A DNA stretch of 64,000 nucleotides from Saksenaea vasiformis B4078 (GCA_000697055.1 JNDT01002330.1:1-64000); one strand, 5' to 3'; shown: positions 1-13,164, counted from the stretch's first letter. The notes: generated from the sequence alone by a model not told the origin. Translations and numbers: made by a program.

Positions 1-117
1 AATGACACTTGATTTTCGCCATTGCGTCATTGATATTCTCAGCTACAATTGGACAAAACTTTTCATACCAACGTAATTGGTTTACAAGAGGTTTCACTGC
101 TGTTGCAGAGATTGTGT
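1..117 (-). other. possible exon fragment at left edge
   Basis: On the minus strand a frame stays open from position 117 to the window edge (about 39 residues, including a stretch reading AVKPLVNQLRWYEKF). It is preceded by a pyrimidine-rich tract and an AAG acceptor-like site at 118-119. It could be an internal exon of a gene continuing off the left edge, or part of the repeat element whose end may lie near 260. It is too short to assign to a family and could be chance. Confidence 0.2.
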
Positions 118-192
118 CTTGAAATGAAGAGAAGCATAATATCACATGTACTGCTGCACCTGCATGGCTAAATAATCAGCCGACATTGCCCA

Positions 193-262
193 TTTCAACC
201 CTCAGATATTTCAACCGTTTCTGACCCCCCCTGAGGGTTGAAACTATCGGGGGACCACTGTA
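193..262. repeat. inverted repeat, possible transposon terminus
   Basis: A perfect 13-nt inverted repeat (193-205 TTTCAACCCTCAG with 231-243 CTGAGGGTTGAAA) lies beside a C-run and G-run pair. Read on the minus strand, the block begins TA then CAGTGGTCCCCCGATAG, followed by repeated TTTCAACC-type motifs. A TA target followed by CAGT and subterminal repeats resembles ends of pogo/Tigger-type Tc1-mariner elements. If so, the element extends leftward out of the window. No transposase is recognisable here, so this remains a suggestion. Confidence 0.4.
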
Positions 263-2741
263 ACCTGATCAGCTGAACGAACGATTGGGTGCCAGTTGAT
301 CCTCGTTCATTTCCGTGCTTATCATTTTCTACCAGTACCTTGCTCAATAATCTCAATGCAATAAAAGCATGAGAGTACGCTAGTCTCGTTCATTTAAGTC
401 CAGACCACTTGTAGATTAAGCAATGGATAGAATGGTTGACCATAGAAATCAGCATGGGGACAACCTGCAATTTTTACATAAACCTGTATTATTATATGGT
501 GCAGGCTCCTACGCTGGTAAAGGTAGAAGGAAAGAAAACTGGTCTCTGCATGTGATCAACTAAATAGCAAGGTGATAGACCTTTGCGCTCCGAGTTAAAA
601 TCGTGAGAAGTTAAGAAACAGCGAGATACCATGGTATCCAAGTTGAGGAAAATTGTATCAATTCATTGCTGCAAAAGTTATTCTCCAACGTCAAGGTAAA
701 TAATACATTTTAACGTCAATGTAACACCATGGAAAAAGGACGACTAAGTTTCCATCATGTCCAAGAGTTATAAGGATGCTGCGTTTCCACATGTCGCACG
801 GCATCTCGCTCAACTTTCTTTGTTTTTTTTTTCCCTTAAACTGATGGCTACGCCATTTTTAGAAGGATTTATGATAGCAAATTATTTATCTAGTTTTTTA
901 GGATAAAGCGACCTGCTGGGCGTTGCTCTCTATGTATCACTTTATCTTGTATCTGGGCATGCACCGATTTTATGTAAATCCTATATGTACCGATCGAGTT
1001 AAGCACACTGCTACTATTTTTTGCGATTATGTAACGAGTCCATCTATCGACTATCATTGCTGTTACAATACACTATTCATAGACATAGCTGCCAGCTTCT
1101 CTTTTGTCATATCGCAGATAACGCCGGCTTTTCCATGTAAGGTGACCAATGGCCACAACTGTCGGACTTTCTCATTGCATGACGTTGTCAAGAAACTGCA
1201 CTTCTCTTGTATAAAGTTTTACTTCAAGCATCGATCGAGCGAACGTCATCAGAGCCCACGATTTGCGCATAGTCTTTGTGTCAGACGACTTTTTTGACTA
1301 ACATGAAACCCCTGAGTGTTGATAAGATGAGACATCCTGTTTTACACTCAGCCAATGAGTGATATATACAACAGATAGCCCTAGATTTAACGTCATCAAA
1401 GATGTAGAAGACGCGGCGATTGAAATCGAATGATAAACCATGTTGATTGTTGCTGTGAATGAAGAGGAGGAGGCCTGATAGTTTTGCCACATAACAGAGA
1501 TCCTTCTCCTTTCATAGTCCGTTTGATGTCGTTGTCATCTTCGTCGCATAACCATCCAATTTCCACACGTGTAACAGTTGAACGGCTGAAGCTTCTTGTC
1601 AGGGCGATCTATCTTGTGCCGAAATTGTTACAGGGTTCGCAATTTTCGGACATGTTACGCGAAGGGCGACGAGGACTATCCAAATTTGATCAGAAAGGAA
1701 ATGAAAGGAAAAGCTGGCTTTACCACTTATAGAGTGGTGTCATGGTAACGTACTTTTTAGTTTCTTGATACGGATGAACGGGGTTGTCTGTTGGTTTCTG
1801 TCCGTCTCCATGGATTTAAGAGACCGAAGAAATAGATCAAATCGGATTTGAAATGGATTTCTTGCAATGCCACTTATTGATAAAGAATGTATCACTTTTT
1901 ATTTTATTCATAGCGTTTATCAGACACAATGAGAGAGAGGCCGGGCCGAGAGATATCCTCGATGGCTGAGACTGGCTATTACCAAAAACAAACAAAAGAC
2001 ACCCGCCTCGCCACAAGCTTTGAACTCCCGCAGGAAACGTGGTGCGTGGCTTCCTCATTTTGTCTACGGCTAAAATATTTGGCTCATCCTCTACCAGTGC
2101 CACAATCGATCGCCCTCCATCGATTTTGCTAATGATCTCAATAGAATAGTGTATGATAAAAGCAACATCATACAAAGGACACAAATAAGAAGCCTATTTC
2201 TTTTTACTTTCTTTACGGATCACAGAGATAAAACGCGAAAGTCCAAGGGAGGTAACCATTACCTTATTCAAATTTGGTATGTAATCCCGAATATGTTTGA
2301 AAATTGTTGCGGCGTATATTTTACCGAACGGAGGTTCACTTTTTTTTATTTTGACACATCAGCTTTAAAATTGAAAGAGCGACATTAAATCGTGTATCCG
2401 TATGAACCTGGAGAAAACATGAGCTGTCGACCAGGTGCTAATTAACTCAATGAGTTATTAGAAGCGCATTCTGTACACAATGAATGAGAAGAAAAGGTTT
2501 TTCTATCAAAGTATACGCGGTATCTTGTAAAGAAAAATGATTTTCTGTTTGTTTACGCGGGGTTTCATTTCCAGGATGACCTATTCCTGGGAAGTGGCAT
2601 TGCTGGCTGAACCGTGTACCCGAAATTTTTTGTATAAAAACGCCCTACCTTCTTTTTTGGATCAACAACTTTAGCATTTTCATTCACACACACTCTCTCA
2701 CACACACTCACACATATACATATATATACACAAAACATCCA
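263..2741. other. non-coding stretch upstream of the P450 gene
   Basis: About 2.5 kb without a convincing gene. The open frames are short, lack splice-supported extensions and show no recognisable family. The last 100 bases before 2742 are a CA/CT/TA-rich leader (about 2680-2735), consistent with the 5' UTR of the downstream gene. Confidence 0.5.
2633..2640 (+). promoter_or_regulatory. TATA box of the P450 gene
   Basis: TATAAAAA sits about 100 bases before the start codon at 2742 and is followed by a pyrimidine/CA-rich leader. Confidence 0.5.
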
Positions 2742-5700
2742 ATGTCAGAAAATACAACCACCTCTCTTATCGTTGTCCTTAAGGGGTCATCCAACATTGA
2801 AGCCGATGGCCGCATTATTCGCTTTGGTAATGGCGCCAGTTTGGACACCGTCCGTGGTCTTGCTGCAGAAAAACTCGCCATCGCTGGTCCAACCCAGGAC
2901 ATTCTTTTACTAGACGGCTCTGGTCGATTACTCGACGGTGTTGACGAAGTACGTAAACAGCAAGTCGTCTATGTTGACTTGCAAGATCACGTCAAAGAAG
3001 TGATTCCCGGCCCATCAAATCTTCCCTTTGTGGGAAGTCTCTACGAAATGCTTCCCGATATGTAAGTGTACTTGGTTTGGCCACAGTAACCAAGGGAAAT
3101 TAACCTGTTTTTTTTTCTTTTCGACAATTAGTGTCGAGGGATGGCTTAAGCAATTCGCCACATATGGTCCTCTGGTTGATGTGACCATCCTCGGAAAACG
3201 AACAATTGGAACCAATGACCCTGCTATTGCCGAACTCTTTGTGAAGGAATCCGAGTACTTTACAAAGAAGATTGTCGCCACCTTGAGCGAAGTGAAACCT
3301 TTTGGCGGTCAAGGTTTGTTTACCACGGATACGACGGACGAGGACTGGAAATTAGCCCACAAGCTGCTGATGCCTGCATTCAGCCCTCGCGCTATCAAGG
3401 CATATCAGACAGAGATGGGTCTCCTTACACAACAGACGATCCGAATTTTCGAACAGTACAAACCAGACGAGCCTGTTGAAATTTTGGACTGGACAACAAA
3501 CGTGACATTTGAAACGATCGGAAAGATTGGTTTCGGCTATGATTTCGGACTACTTGACGAACGTGATCGCCCACCACACCCCTTTATCGAAGCCATGAGC
3601 TACTGTATGAAGGCTGTTGTTACCCGTTTCAAGCAAGCACAGTTCATGAAACAATTACCACTCGAGGCCAACCGTCGTTTTGACGATGCCATCAGTTTGA
3701 TGCATAGAACGGTCGAAGAAGTCATCCGGGAACGTAAGAGCGGCCCACACGCGAAGGACATCAACAAGGATTTGTTGGGTTATATGTTGAACGCCCGTGA
3801 CGAACACGATCTCGGTTTATCGGACGAGAACATCCGTGATCAAGTCGTTACCTTTTTGATTGCCGGTCACGACACCACCGCCAACACGCTTGCATGGACA
3901 CTCTATGAGCTGGCGCGTCACCCTGATGTGGAAGCCAAGTTGTTGCAGGAAATCGTCAACTGCGGCATTACGCACGATAAGCTGCCTACCACTGAACAAA
4001 TCAGCGGCCTCAAGTATATGCATCAAATTCTGAAGGAAACCCTGCGTATGTACACCCCTGTCCGTATGCTAGGAAAGTACTGTAAGAAGGACTGTATCGT
4101 CCCCGGAGGCTATCTGATCAAGGCAGGTACAAATGTCGCTGTCAACATCTACGCTATGCACCGCAACGAGAAGATCTACCCCGACCCTCTGCGCTGGGAC
4201 CCCAGCCGCTGGACTCCCGAGGAGGAACAAAAGCGTTCCCGCTTCGCATGGCTTCCTTTCTCAACTGGTCCACGTGCTTGTATCGGTATGGCCTTTGCTC
4301 TTCAAGAAGCAAAGACTGTGTTGGCTATGATTTTGCATCGCTTCAAATTCTGTTATGGTAAGTTTTTTTTGTTGATGATCATCCAAATCCAACTGCTATT
4401 TAGATGGCCCCGCTATCCGATTTGATCCTAAAATGGCAACCACCAAGCCCTTGGACTTGTTCATGACCATTCATCCCCGAACCGACCTGCCAGAACCCAA
4501 CGATCAGAGCATGCCCTGCACCCCGACCGATATGAAGGAAATGTCTGCTAACAACGCCTTCCCCAAGGCGATGCCCCAAGTCACTGAGGCCAAGGATGTG
4601 GAACTTCCTCCCATCACCTTCCTCTATGGTACTCAGACCGGTACAGCTCAAGATTATGCTTCGCAGCTGGCTATTCAGGCCAAGGGCTTTGGATTTAAGA
4701 AGGTGACAACGTGTGAGATGGATCAATGGAAGTATTTGGAAGCAGGACGTAAGGAGGACAAGGAAAACGAATTGGTTGTGATTTGTTCTGCCACTTACAA
4801 CGGTCAACCACCCGACTCGGCCGAGAAATTCGACAAGTTCCTTGACAAGACCTCCGAAGGCGGTAGCGAAAAACTGCTCAATGGCATTTCTTATGCCGTC
4901 TTTGGTCTTGGTAACAAGAACTGGCGTACCTACCAGGTGTTCCCTCTCAAGATTGACCGTTGTCTGGAGGAACTTGGTGCTGAGCGTTTCTACAGCGCTG
5001 GTGAAGGCAACGCCGACAAAGACATGGATGCTCAATTCAATGAATGGTAAGAAACGAAAAAAAAAAAGAGAAGGGTTGGGAAAAAAAATAACTAAATCCT
5101 TTTCTATCTGCCTGCTTTCTTTTTAGGTGTGCTTTCTTCTGGACCCACACATTGGACTTCTTTGGTATCACTGTTTCCAAGGACCGCTCTGTCGTACCCG
5201 CTGCCTCGGGAGAGAACAAGGTGGCCAAGGTCAACTTTGTTCATCCAAGTGACAAGGCCAAATGGGACGCTGCCCAATCCAACAGCAATGGTGAGCGTAC
5301 CGTCTCTATCTTAGTCAACCGTGAATTGCAAAAGGAAGGTGCCGAACGTAGCACGCGTCATATCGAACTGGATATCTCCAAGCTTCCTCCCCTGGGCGAC
5401 AGACATTATGTCGCCGGCGATCATTTGGAAGTGATGCCCGAGAACGATCCCAAGACGGTCGAGGCTATCGCTCTCAGCTTTGGATGGATTCTTGACTCTG
5501 TCTTTGAGGTCGATCCGGAAAGTCTTGAAGGGGTTCCCCCTCGCTCGCTGGCTGCTACCATCCGTGGCCCATGCACTATCCGTAACGCCTTGACCTACTA
5601 CGCTGACTTGTCCTCGCCCCCCTCGCGCTCCATGTTGTCGAGCTTTGCCGCCCAACTTCGCAAGCTGGCACCAGAGACTGCCAGCGAATTCGTAAAGCTC

Positions 5701-6516
5701 ACGATGCCTGACGAGAACAACAATGACAAGTACCCTGCCTTTATCAAGCGTCACCGCAACTTGTTGGCTCTTCAAACAGCCTATCCTCAAGTCAACCGCC
5801 TGGATTTGGGCCAGTTCCTTGCTGCCGTTGGTGTGATGCAACCCCGTCGCTACTCCATCGCCTCTTCGCCCTTGCAACACCCCACCGAAGCTCATTTGGC
5901 TGTCGGTCTGGTCGACGATCTCGTGGACGGTAAACACTACTACGGTTTGGCCTCCTCTTTCCTTGCGCGCTCCAACACAGGATCCGTCCGTGCCTTGCTC
6001 AAGTCTTCCAAGAGCGCCTTTGGTCTCCCTGCCGATCCTTCCGTTCCTATCATCATGATTGCCGCCGGCACCGGTTTCTCACCTTTCCGTGGCTTCCTTC
6101 AAGAGCGTGCCCAGCAACGTGCCGCAGGCCAGCAAGTCGGCCGCTGTGTCCTCTTCTTCGGCTGTCGACGACCTGATCAGGACTACATCTACTCTGACGA
6201 ACTGGAAACCTATGCCAAGGAAGGGTTGGTGGACCTCCACGTTGCCTTCTCCAGACAAACACCTCCCTCGCCCATCAAGTATGTCCAACACCAGTTGCTG
6301 GCCAATGCCGCCGACGTCTGGTCCATGGTCCGTCCTCAAGAAGGAAAAGCCGCCAATATCTATGTCTGTGGTAGTGGCGCCATGAGTCGTGATGTGCGCA
6401 GAACCTTTGCAACCATGGCAATGAGCTTTGGCGAAGCCAAGTCGGACGAAGAAGCGGACGCCTTCCTTCAGAAATTGATGAATGCTGAACGCTACAACGA
6501 AGATGTCTGGGGCTAA
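2742..6516 (+). CDS. self-sufficient cytochrome P450-reductase fusion (CYP505/BM3 type) with extra N-terminal domain
   Basis: Four exons join in frame (2742-3061, 3132-4357, 4404-5046, 5127-6516), giving 1192 residues. Residues about 10-85 form an added domain, beta-grasp/ubiquitin-like by eye. The P450 domain follows, with AGHDTTANT in helix I, an ETLR ExxR motif and the haem loop FSTGPRACIG with Cys490. The CPR half has an FMN-binding flavodoxin part (YGTQTGTAQ, SATYNGQPPDS, FGLGNKNW) and an FAD/NADPH part (RRYSIASSP, GTGFSPFRGFLQER, FFGCRRPDQDYIY), ending at VWG. CYP505-family fusions typically hydroxylate fatty acids or related chains with electrons passed internally from NADPH; the substrate here is unknown. 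The haem cysteine lies about 90 residues later than in BM3, matching the added domain. No membrane anchor is evident. Start chosen as the first ATG after a TATA box; all junctions use GT-AG. Confidence 0.95.
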
Positions 6517-6926
6517 ATCGCTTGTAAAGAACGTTTTTTCTTCTCTTTTTCCTTTTTTAATGTTTATATCATGCTATTCACCTCTACAATAAAAACCTAC
6601 TGTACATGTTCTCAATTCAAAAATGACTTTCAGAAATGGATGGGGATCCTGGGTTCAATCGCTTGTATAAAGGATATGTCTTTTTCTTCTTCCTCTTTTT
6701 TATATTAACAGCATACCCCATTCACTGCTTATAACAGCATTTGCTGTGCACAGTCCCACACATTTTTTGATACCATAATGATGAAGAAATTTGATCACCA
6801 TGCGCGGACGTACGGGTGTTAACAAAAGTAATTCTTTTAAAAGAAGAAAGAAAAATAGTGGAGAAAAAAAGAGACATCTGGTTTGGGTGTATGTTTTTTT
6901 TTAATATATTTCTAGGAAACTGCCTA
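6517..6926. other. convergent 3' regions of P450 and COPA genes, with an internal duplication
   Basis: About 410 bases between the two stop codons. An AATAAAA motif near 6588 may serve polyadenylation of the P450 transcript. The segment just after the P450 stop (about 6513-6580, starting near ATCGCTTGTA and pyrimidine-rich) reappears in diverged form at about 6652-6730. Confidence 0.5.
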
Positions 6927-9900
6927 TTACACCATGACGCGCAAACCAGTCGCGCTGGCACCAATTTGGGCGACTTCGCAAATGGTACACAGTTTGCCTT
7001 CCAGTTCCGGCTTGTACGATGCCTTACAGAATGGACAAGTAGCCTTGGGTGATCCCTTGTAGATGGGTTCATAGGTAATGCTACAGACCACAAATGGATT
7101 ATACTGATCGTAGTTGAGTTCGATTTCATCACGCAAAGAACGCTCGCACACAGTTTGGATTTGACGTGCCTAATTAATTTAATTCGTTTGTTTGTTTTCA
7201 GTCCAGTTTTCTTTTGTTGTACGTTTGTCCTGGCTTACCTCATCTGCAATGGGTCTGCTTGGTGCGAGTTCCAAAAGACGACGTGCAAACTGCGATGCAG
7301 TGCTAAAGTTCTTGAGTTTAAACGCCTGTTTGGTCGCCTGGCGCAATGCCAGCTGCATATGTGCAGTGACAAGTTGACAATGTGTGAAGTAGGCAGCCAG
7401 TTCCAACGCACGTTTCACATTTTCAGGCTCTGTGCCAGTAATGCCTCGGCGCGTCTTCTCCATAGCAAGACCGGTGAGGTACTCACGGCAAATACCGACC
7501 AGTTGGTTCACCTCGTCGGACTCACTCTGATTAGCAGCTACGGTGAAAAGCGCAGAATGGAGCACCGATTTGAACTGCGTAGCAGCTGCTGCCAGTCTTC
7601 CTGAAGTGAACAAAGAGTAACCCTGTTGGAGCTGAACGGAGACAATGTTTTGGAAGGTGTAGGCCACGGCTGGCAGACTTGTTCGTGCGTTAGAATCTTC
7701 GGGATTGCGGCGAAGGTGGAAGGAAAGCGTAGGGTTCGAAGCGACAGGTGAAACATACACACGCGAAGCTTGGAAAATAGACAAGAAATGGGGTTTCAAA
7801 GGTTCAAAGTTAACAATACCCACTTGTCGGTTCAAAATCTAACAATTAGAAAAATCAGCGATGCAAATTGGGATAGGCTGTAGATGTTGCGGTTACCTGC
7901 ATTGCGCTTTCAAATGCACCAGCGGCAATATGATCTGCCGCCAAAGGAGAGTTCTGAGTCCAAACAATTGCTTCACTTGTTCCTGCTGTGGGTGCAACAA
8001 ACTCAGCAACCTCTTGTGCAGCAGCGTTGCTAATTTCTGCATCGATGTCGGCCTTGATATCCTCATCAACATCCCAGCCACCACCTTCCTCCTCATTCTC
8101 AGCACCCTCTTCGGGACCTCCCAACAGGTCATCTGTCTGCAAACCGTTCTTCTTGGTAGGAAGGCCAAAGTCGTCGTCATCTGCTCCCCAGTCACCACCA
8201 GCCTCCTCGATATTATCAATCTGTTCATCGTAAGAGAAAGTAGGTGCAGCCACGGGATTGGCAGCGTCGCGTTTGGTTGCGAATGCACCTTCAAAGAAGC
8301 TCTTGGACACGGTCAACAAGGGCCAGTTGGGATCTTCCAATTGAACAACGGGTTTCATTGGCGACGGCAATGCTTCGGCTACAGTTGGAAGTTCAATCTC
8401 CTCTTCCGACTTTCCTGCAGCTGCCAAGATAGCTTCTGCTTGTTCCGTCAAACCATGCGATTTGGCTGTCATGTATGCCAAGGGCACTGAATGAAGAAAA
8501 AAAAAACAAAAGATCAATTTCATGCTTGTCCACCAAGTAAAAGTTACTTACGCTGACCAACGTCCTGAAGCAATCGGACACGTTCGCTCACGTCACCGAG
8601 GTAAAGAGCGTTCTGGAATCGCGACATGGGATCACCGCGAAGTTCAGCAATCTTCATCATTTGTCGAAGATTGGTTTCGTTGCCATTGGTAAGGTACAAG
8701 AAAGAAAGGCGATCAAAGTTCTTGGTACGCTGATAGGCCATCTCCACAATCTACCAAAAAAAAATTACATGTCAATTCATCATCCGGATAACAAAACAAT
8801 AATAATAATAATAATTACCTTGTAGTTACCCTGACGCAATGCTTCAGCACTCAACTTGGACCAGCAGTCTGGCTTATCAATAGCCTTGGCTGTTTCCAAA
8901 GCGATATCCAGATTACCACATTCCAAAGCAAGCTCGAAACGTGTTCTCTCGTCTTTGACAAAGTGCAATGCAATCTAAAGATCAATAAATGAGTTAACCC
9001 CATGATGTAGCTGATCCTTGTTTTCTACCTCTGGATAGCCCTTCTTTTGCAAATAGGCAATAATGGATTGGCCAACGAGGTTGGAGTTGCGGATAATATG
9101 CAACACTTCCTCATACTGTCTCTTGACAAGAGCCAACTTGAAACGGAATTCAGTAGGATCAATTGGGATGGAGCGGGCCTTTCCATCACGGTCAAGAATG
9201 TACAATGTCTTTCCCTTGACACGCGTCAAGTAAACAGGCTGTTCGAGTGTACGAATGATACCATTGTCACCACTGCAAAAGAAAAGAAAATTTAGTACAA
9301 CAAGTCGCGACAGTAACCTCGATTTTCTTTCTTTCTTACCTTTGGGGCAGAGCATATTTGATATGATTCAAAGTGCAGTACAAAAAGACACCAGAGTCAT
9401 CCCATGTTCCGCTCTTGATACGAATGGTTTCGTGGATCTGACAGGTTTGTTGGAGGTTCTTATCGGCGAGCGTAATAGCTAGCACATGGCTTATCAGTTA
9501 CCAGCAAGTGTCATGAATCAAAGGGTACTTACAATGCTTGCTCAACAAGGCGACACTCGAAAGGTCAGCGGACCATACGACGTATTTAACGGAGGCTGCA
9601 GAGAGTTCGGAGACGACACGTCTTTGCTGTATATCGAAGAGGATCACGGAGGTGGCGGTGGCCATGAGGAGATTTCCAGTTCCAGCATAGAAGATCTCGG
9701 TAACTTGTGCAGGTGCCCTAAAGGATTTCGTCACGGTGTTGGAAAGGTCGTGGATTTGGATCTGCTGATTAATCTTGTCAAAGACAGCAAATCGGTTGCG
9801 TGCAATGAAGATAGCAGAATGACCGCTACCACGTTTCGTTTCATCTGCAGGTTCTTTCAAACTTCCAGACAAGTTCTTTGGTAGATGGAAGAGTTCGTAG

Positions 9901-11417
9901 ATGCCACCATCATGAGGCTAATTCAGAGAAAATTTAGTTTAGCTCCGCGGCGCGGTATCCGACATGCGATGAATGACTTACCGAAGTAACAAGAACTGCA
10001 CGTTCTGCAGGGTTATAGGAGAGTGTACGAGGTTGGATGTACTGCGATCCAAGTTTACGGACGCTCAAGACTTCTTGATCAGCCGTGCTGGCAAAATCAT
10101 GAACATGCAGAATCTTATCCTTTACATAATAAAGTTGATTTTGGTGCACTTGGTATGCTGGTCGCTCGCGTTCCAGCTTGAATACAATAAGACCACTATC
10201 ATGTCCCGCAGCGAAAAGATTCAATTCCGGATGGGCTGTCAAAACCCAGAAACGGTCATGATCTCTTCTGAACGTTGCAATGGCAGTACGTTTGGTCATA
10301 TCCCAAACACGGATCGATTTATCTTCACCGTCTGACAGGATCAGTTCTTGGCGAGGATGGAATATCGCGCTCGAGACATTGTTGAAATGACCACGACAGC
10401 TATCCACTTCCCAGGCCTTTGAGTCTAGAGAAAACAATTTAGCCAAGACAGGTGAGTATAACACTCCTCTTTTTTACCATTCATTCTCCAGAGTTTCACT
10501 TGACGGTCATCACCGGCAGAGACGATCAAAGGCAGTGTAGGATGGAAGGAGGCCCAATTGACACCATGATCATGTCCTTCCAAAACATATTTTACCATCA
10601 CATCTGTGGATCCAAACAGATCTGCCTGCGAATTTTGTCTGGCAAACGAGTCTTCAAAAGACATTGGTGTAGGGGCTTGATTTTTCTTGCGCAAGCCTAA
10701 ATCATCAGGAACGAGAATGAATGAAGGAATGAATACCACACATTCGCCTTTATCAAATGTTGATAAATTTTTTACCCGAGATATCCCATACGCGTACAGT
10801 TTGATCCATAGAGGCTGATACAACAAGGTCATTCTTTGGGTGAAATTGGGCGCACATCACATAGTGGTTGTGACCTGTCAAGATGGCGATGCAGTTTCTC
10901 GATTGCCAGTTCCAAATACGGATGGTTTGATCGTCGGATGCGGAGATAATCCACGGGTATTCGTGGTGGAAGAAGACGGTACGTACATAGTCGAGATGGC
11001 CGTTGAGAGTAAAGAGACAGCGTCGCGCCTTGTAATTCCAGACTTTGATTTTATAATCATCACCACCCGAAACAAACAAAGGTTGCGTGGGATGGAACGC
11101 AATACCACGCACAGGTCCTAATAAATAGATAGATAGGTTCATTGTCAGAGAGGGGCTCATCCCCCATAGAATGATAGAATCCGGCTCATCAGCCTACCAT
11201 CGTGTTCGTCAAAACGTTCGAGTAAAGTTCCCATGCGGTAATCCCATAACTGAATACAACCATTATGTAGCGAAGCAAGAATCCACGGGCGTTTTGGGTG
11301 GAATGCAATGCCTTTTACGCGATTGCTTTTCGATTCAAACTAGGTACCGAGAAAGTTGATGTGAATGGTTGCAAGTGGGTCGGTAGCAAGGTAACTTACC
11401 TTTGTAAGCATCTGCAT
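6927..11417 (-). CDS. COPA: coatomer (COPI) subunit alpha
   Basis: Thirteen exons join in frame: 11400-11417, 11198-11339, 10779-11117, 10478-10696, 9982-10424, 9533-9917, 9340-9478, 9029-9272, 8819-8974, 8552-8750, 7897-8486, 7239-7838, 6927-7169. The product is 1238 residues, the normal length for alpha-COP. It carries N-terminal WD40 repeats ([44 protein letters not shown]), a second propeller and helical solenoid ([26 protein letters not shown]), an acidic linker, and the alpha-COP C-terminal domain ending in a Cys-rich segment (TCPFCKASY...[10 protein letters not shown]). In COPI it binds KKXX cargo tails and epsilon-COP for Golgi-to-ER retrieval. Two adjacent in-frame ATGs exist (11417 and 11411); the second matches the conserved MLTKFE start. 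All introns are GT-AG. Confidence 0.97.
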
Positions 11418-13164
11418 CTTGTAATATCGTCAATGACTAGAAGAAAAAGGATGAGTTGGTCATCTTTAACAGGACTCGGTTCATGGGCAAGATGGGGGAG
11501 ACAGGTGAAGCTGGCCGAGTTAACGCGTGAAACAACATACCCAACAGGACAAGAAAAAGAAAAACCAGGTCACTTTCGATAGTATGATCTAAACAAGGCG
11601 ACGGTGTAAAAAAAAACTTCAGTCTATGCTGCTATGAATGCGTTAAGTTTTTAAAAAAACTTACACGTGTCGTTCGCTGTCTTGAACAGCCAGCCTGAAT
11701 TTTCGTCCTTAAGCTTTGAATTGCCACATCGGCCACCGTCGGTCCATCATTCAACCAATCGGCTGTCTTCAGATGACGTCGCTCTAACATTTTTCACGCC
11801 CCGCTTCAATTGGATATTCGGTCTAAAAAAGGAAAATGCCTCTCTATTTTTTTTTTTTTCTTCGATAGCGATGAAACCGAACATGTAACGTTCATAGCAT
11901 TTGACATTGACTCCTCTTTATCTACAAGGGTCTGGCTAATCTAGATGATGACGATCCTGTCTATTTCATTGGTTTGTTTTGCGTAGTATGACCCTTGTCC
12001 TCTTCTACTATCCATACATTTGGTTCTTGTCATACACTTGATGGATTGAATGGCAAGAGAAAAGAGATAGAGATAAGAGTTCATCCTATGTAGGTGGGTG
12101 CGGGTCACAGTACCATCCCTCCCAAAAAGAAAAAAAAACATGGGTGACAAATGGTAGGGATCATTTGATAATGGCATTTTTTTTTTTTACTATTTCTCAA
12201 CATGGTAATTCTCCCCTTCAGGGATTGCCATACCGAAAGACTTTTTTCACACACACACACAACACACACGTTTTTCTCTCTATACTTTCTAAAGTCGTTT
12301 GGGTGAAAATCATACGGTTGTATGGTAACACGATTTCAAATAGTGCGAGTCTTAAATGCAACCAAGGAAAGACCATAGATAGAACGAGAGGATTTCGTTT
12401 CATAACATGGATGTATTCCCGTCACTGCAGGATAATGCGCGTTTCAAAAATGCCGCGCAGAGCAATCCATGATGGTTTTTTTCATCCTATTGGTCTGGAG
12501 CAAATGGAAGAAGGTTTCAGGTTTTTACATTCTCCTTTTACAACTCCCCCCGTGTTTTCTTACTCTTTCAATAAATATAAAAGAGAAAGTGACGCAGGAT
12601 TATGTAAAACAAAAAAAAAAGGTTCATTGCTAGGTTACGATTCACCTTGGTTAACATTTCGTTTCATGATTTGTTTCTATCAATGAAGGCGTTTTTTGAC
12701 AGGAGTGTTGAGTTTTAGCTTCTCACGTACGTTTATGTTAGTAATGTCCAATGAAAAGGATATTAGTGGAATGAAAAAAAAAAGGGAACAAGTAGGATGG
12801 CTAAAAAGTTGCGCATGTGTACACAGTGATCTTTTTTTAATTAAGAATTTTGGGAGAGGGTTAAGTTGAGGAAGTTATCCTAGATCCGATTCGTCTGTGA
12901 AAAAAAGAGTGGAACAATCAAGAGCACCGATTGGTTAAGGTAGACATTTTCCATTTTTAACCTGTGCGGGGTGAAATTGATCCAATCGTAAATCTTCCAC
13001 CCGACAATGTGGTTGATTTTTTGGTTGCACATCATGCAAAACCTCCCTTCTTGAAAAAAAAAAAAAAGAAATCAGTATAAAATGACAAGATCTAATTAAA
13101 AATTCACATTTTTTTTTCCTTCCCTTCTTTCTTCTTACTTTTTTCTTTTATCAAAACCCTAACT
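11418..13164. other. divergent intergenic region, COPA and ATP-grasp-like gene
   Basis: About 1.75 kb between two divergently transcribed genes. It contains several poly-A/T runs, a short CA run near 12250, and TATAAAA at 13076-13082 about 85 bases before the downstream ATG. No ORF with a recognisable product was found. Confidence 0.5.
13076..13082 (+). promoter_or_regulatory. TATA box of the ATP-grasp-like gene
   Basis: TATAAAA is followed by a CT-rich leader ending at the ATG at 13165. Confidence 0.45.

Noticed and set aside
923..1297. 124-codon + frame
   Set aside because: No recognisable domain, no good start context and no splice-supported extension; composition typical of random frame in AT-rich DNA.
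4400..5035. 211-codon minus frame over the P450 gene
   Set aside because: Opposite-strand shadow of the flavodoxin-coding exon.
5311..5937. 208-codon minus frame over the P450 gene
   Set aside because: Opposite-strand shadow of the reductase FAD-domain exon.
6640..6680. tRNA-like GGGTTCAATCGC string
   Set aside because: No matching A box or acceptor stem around it.
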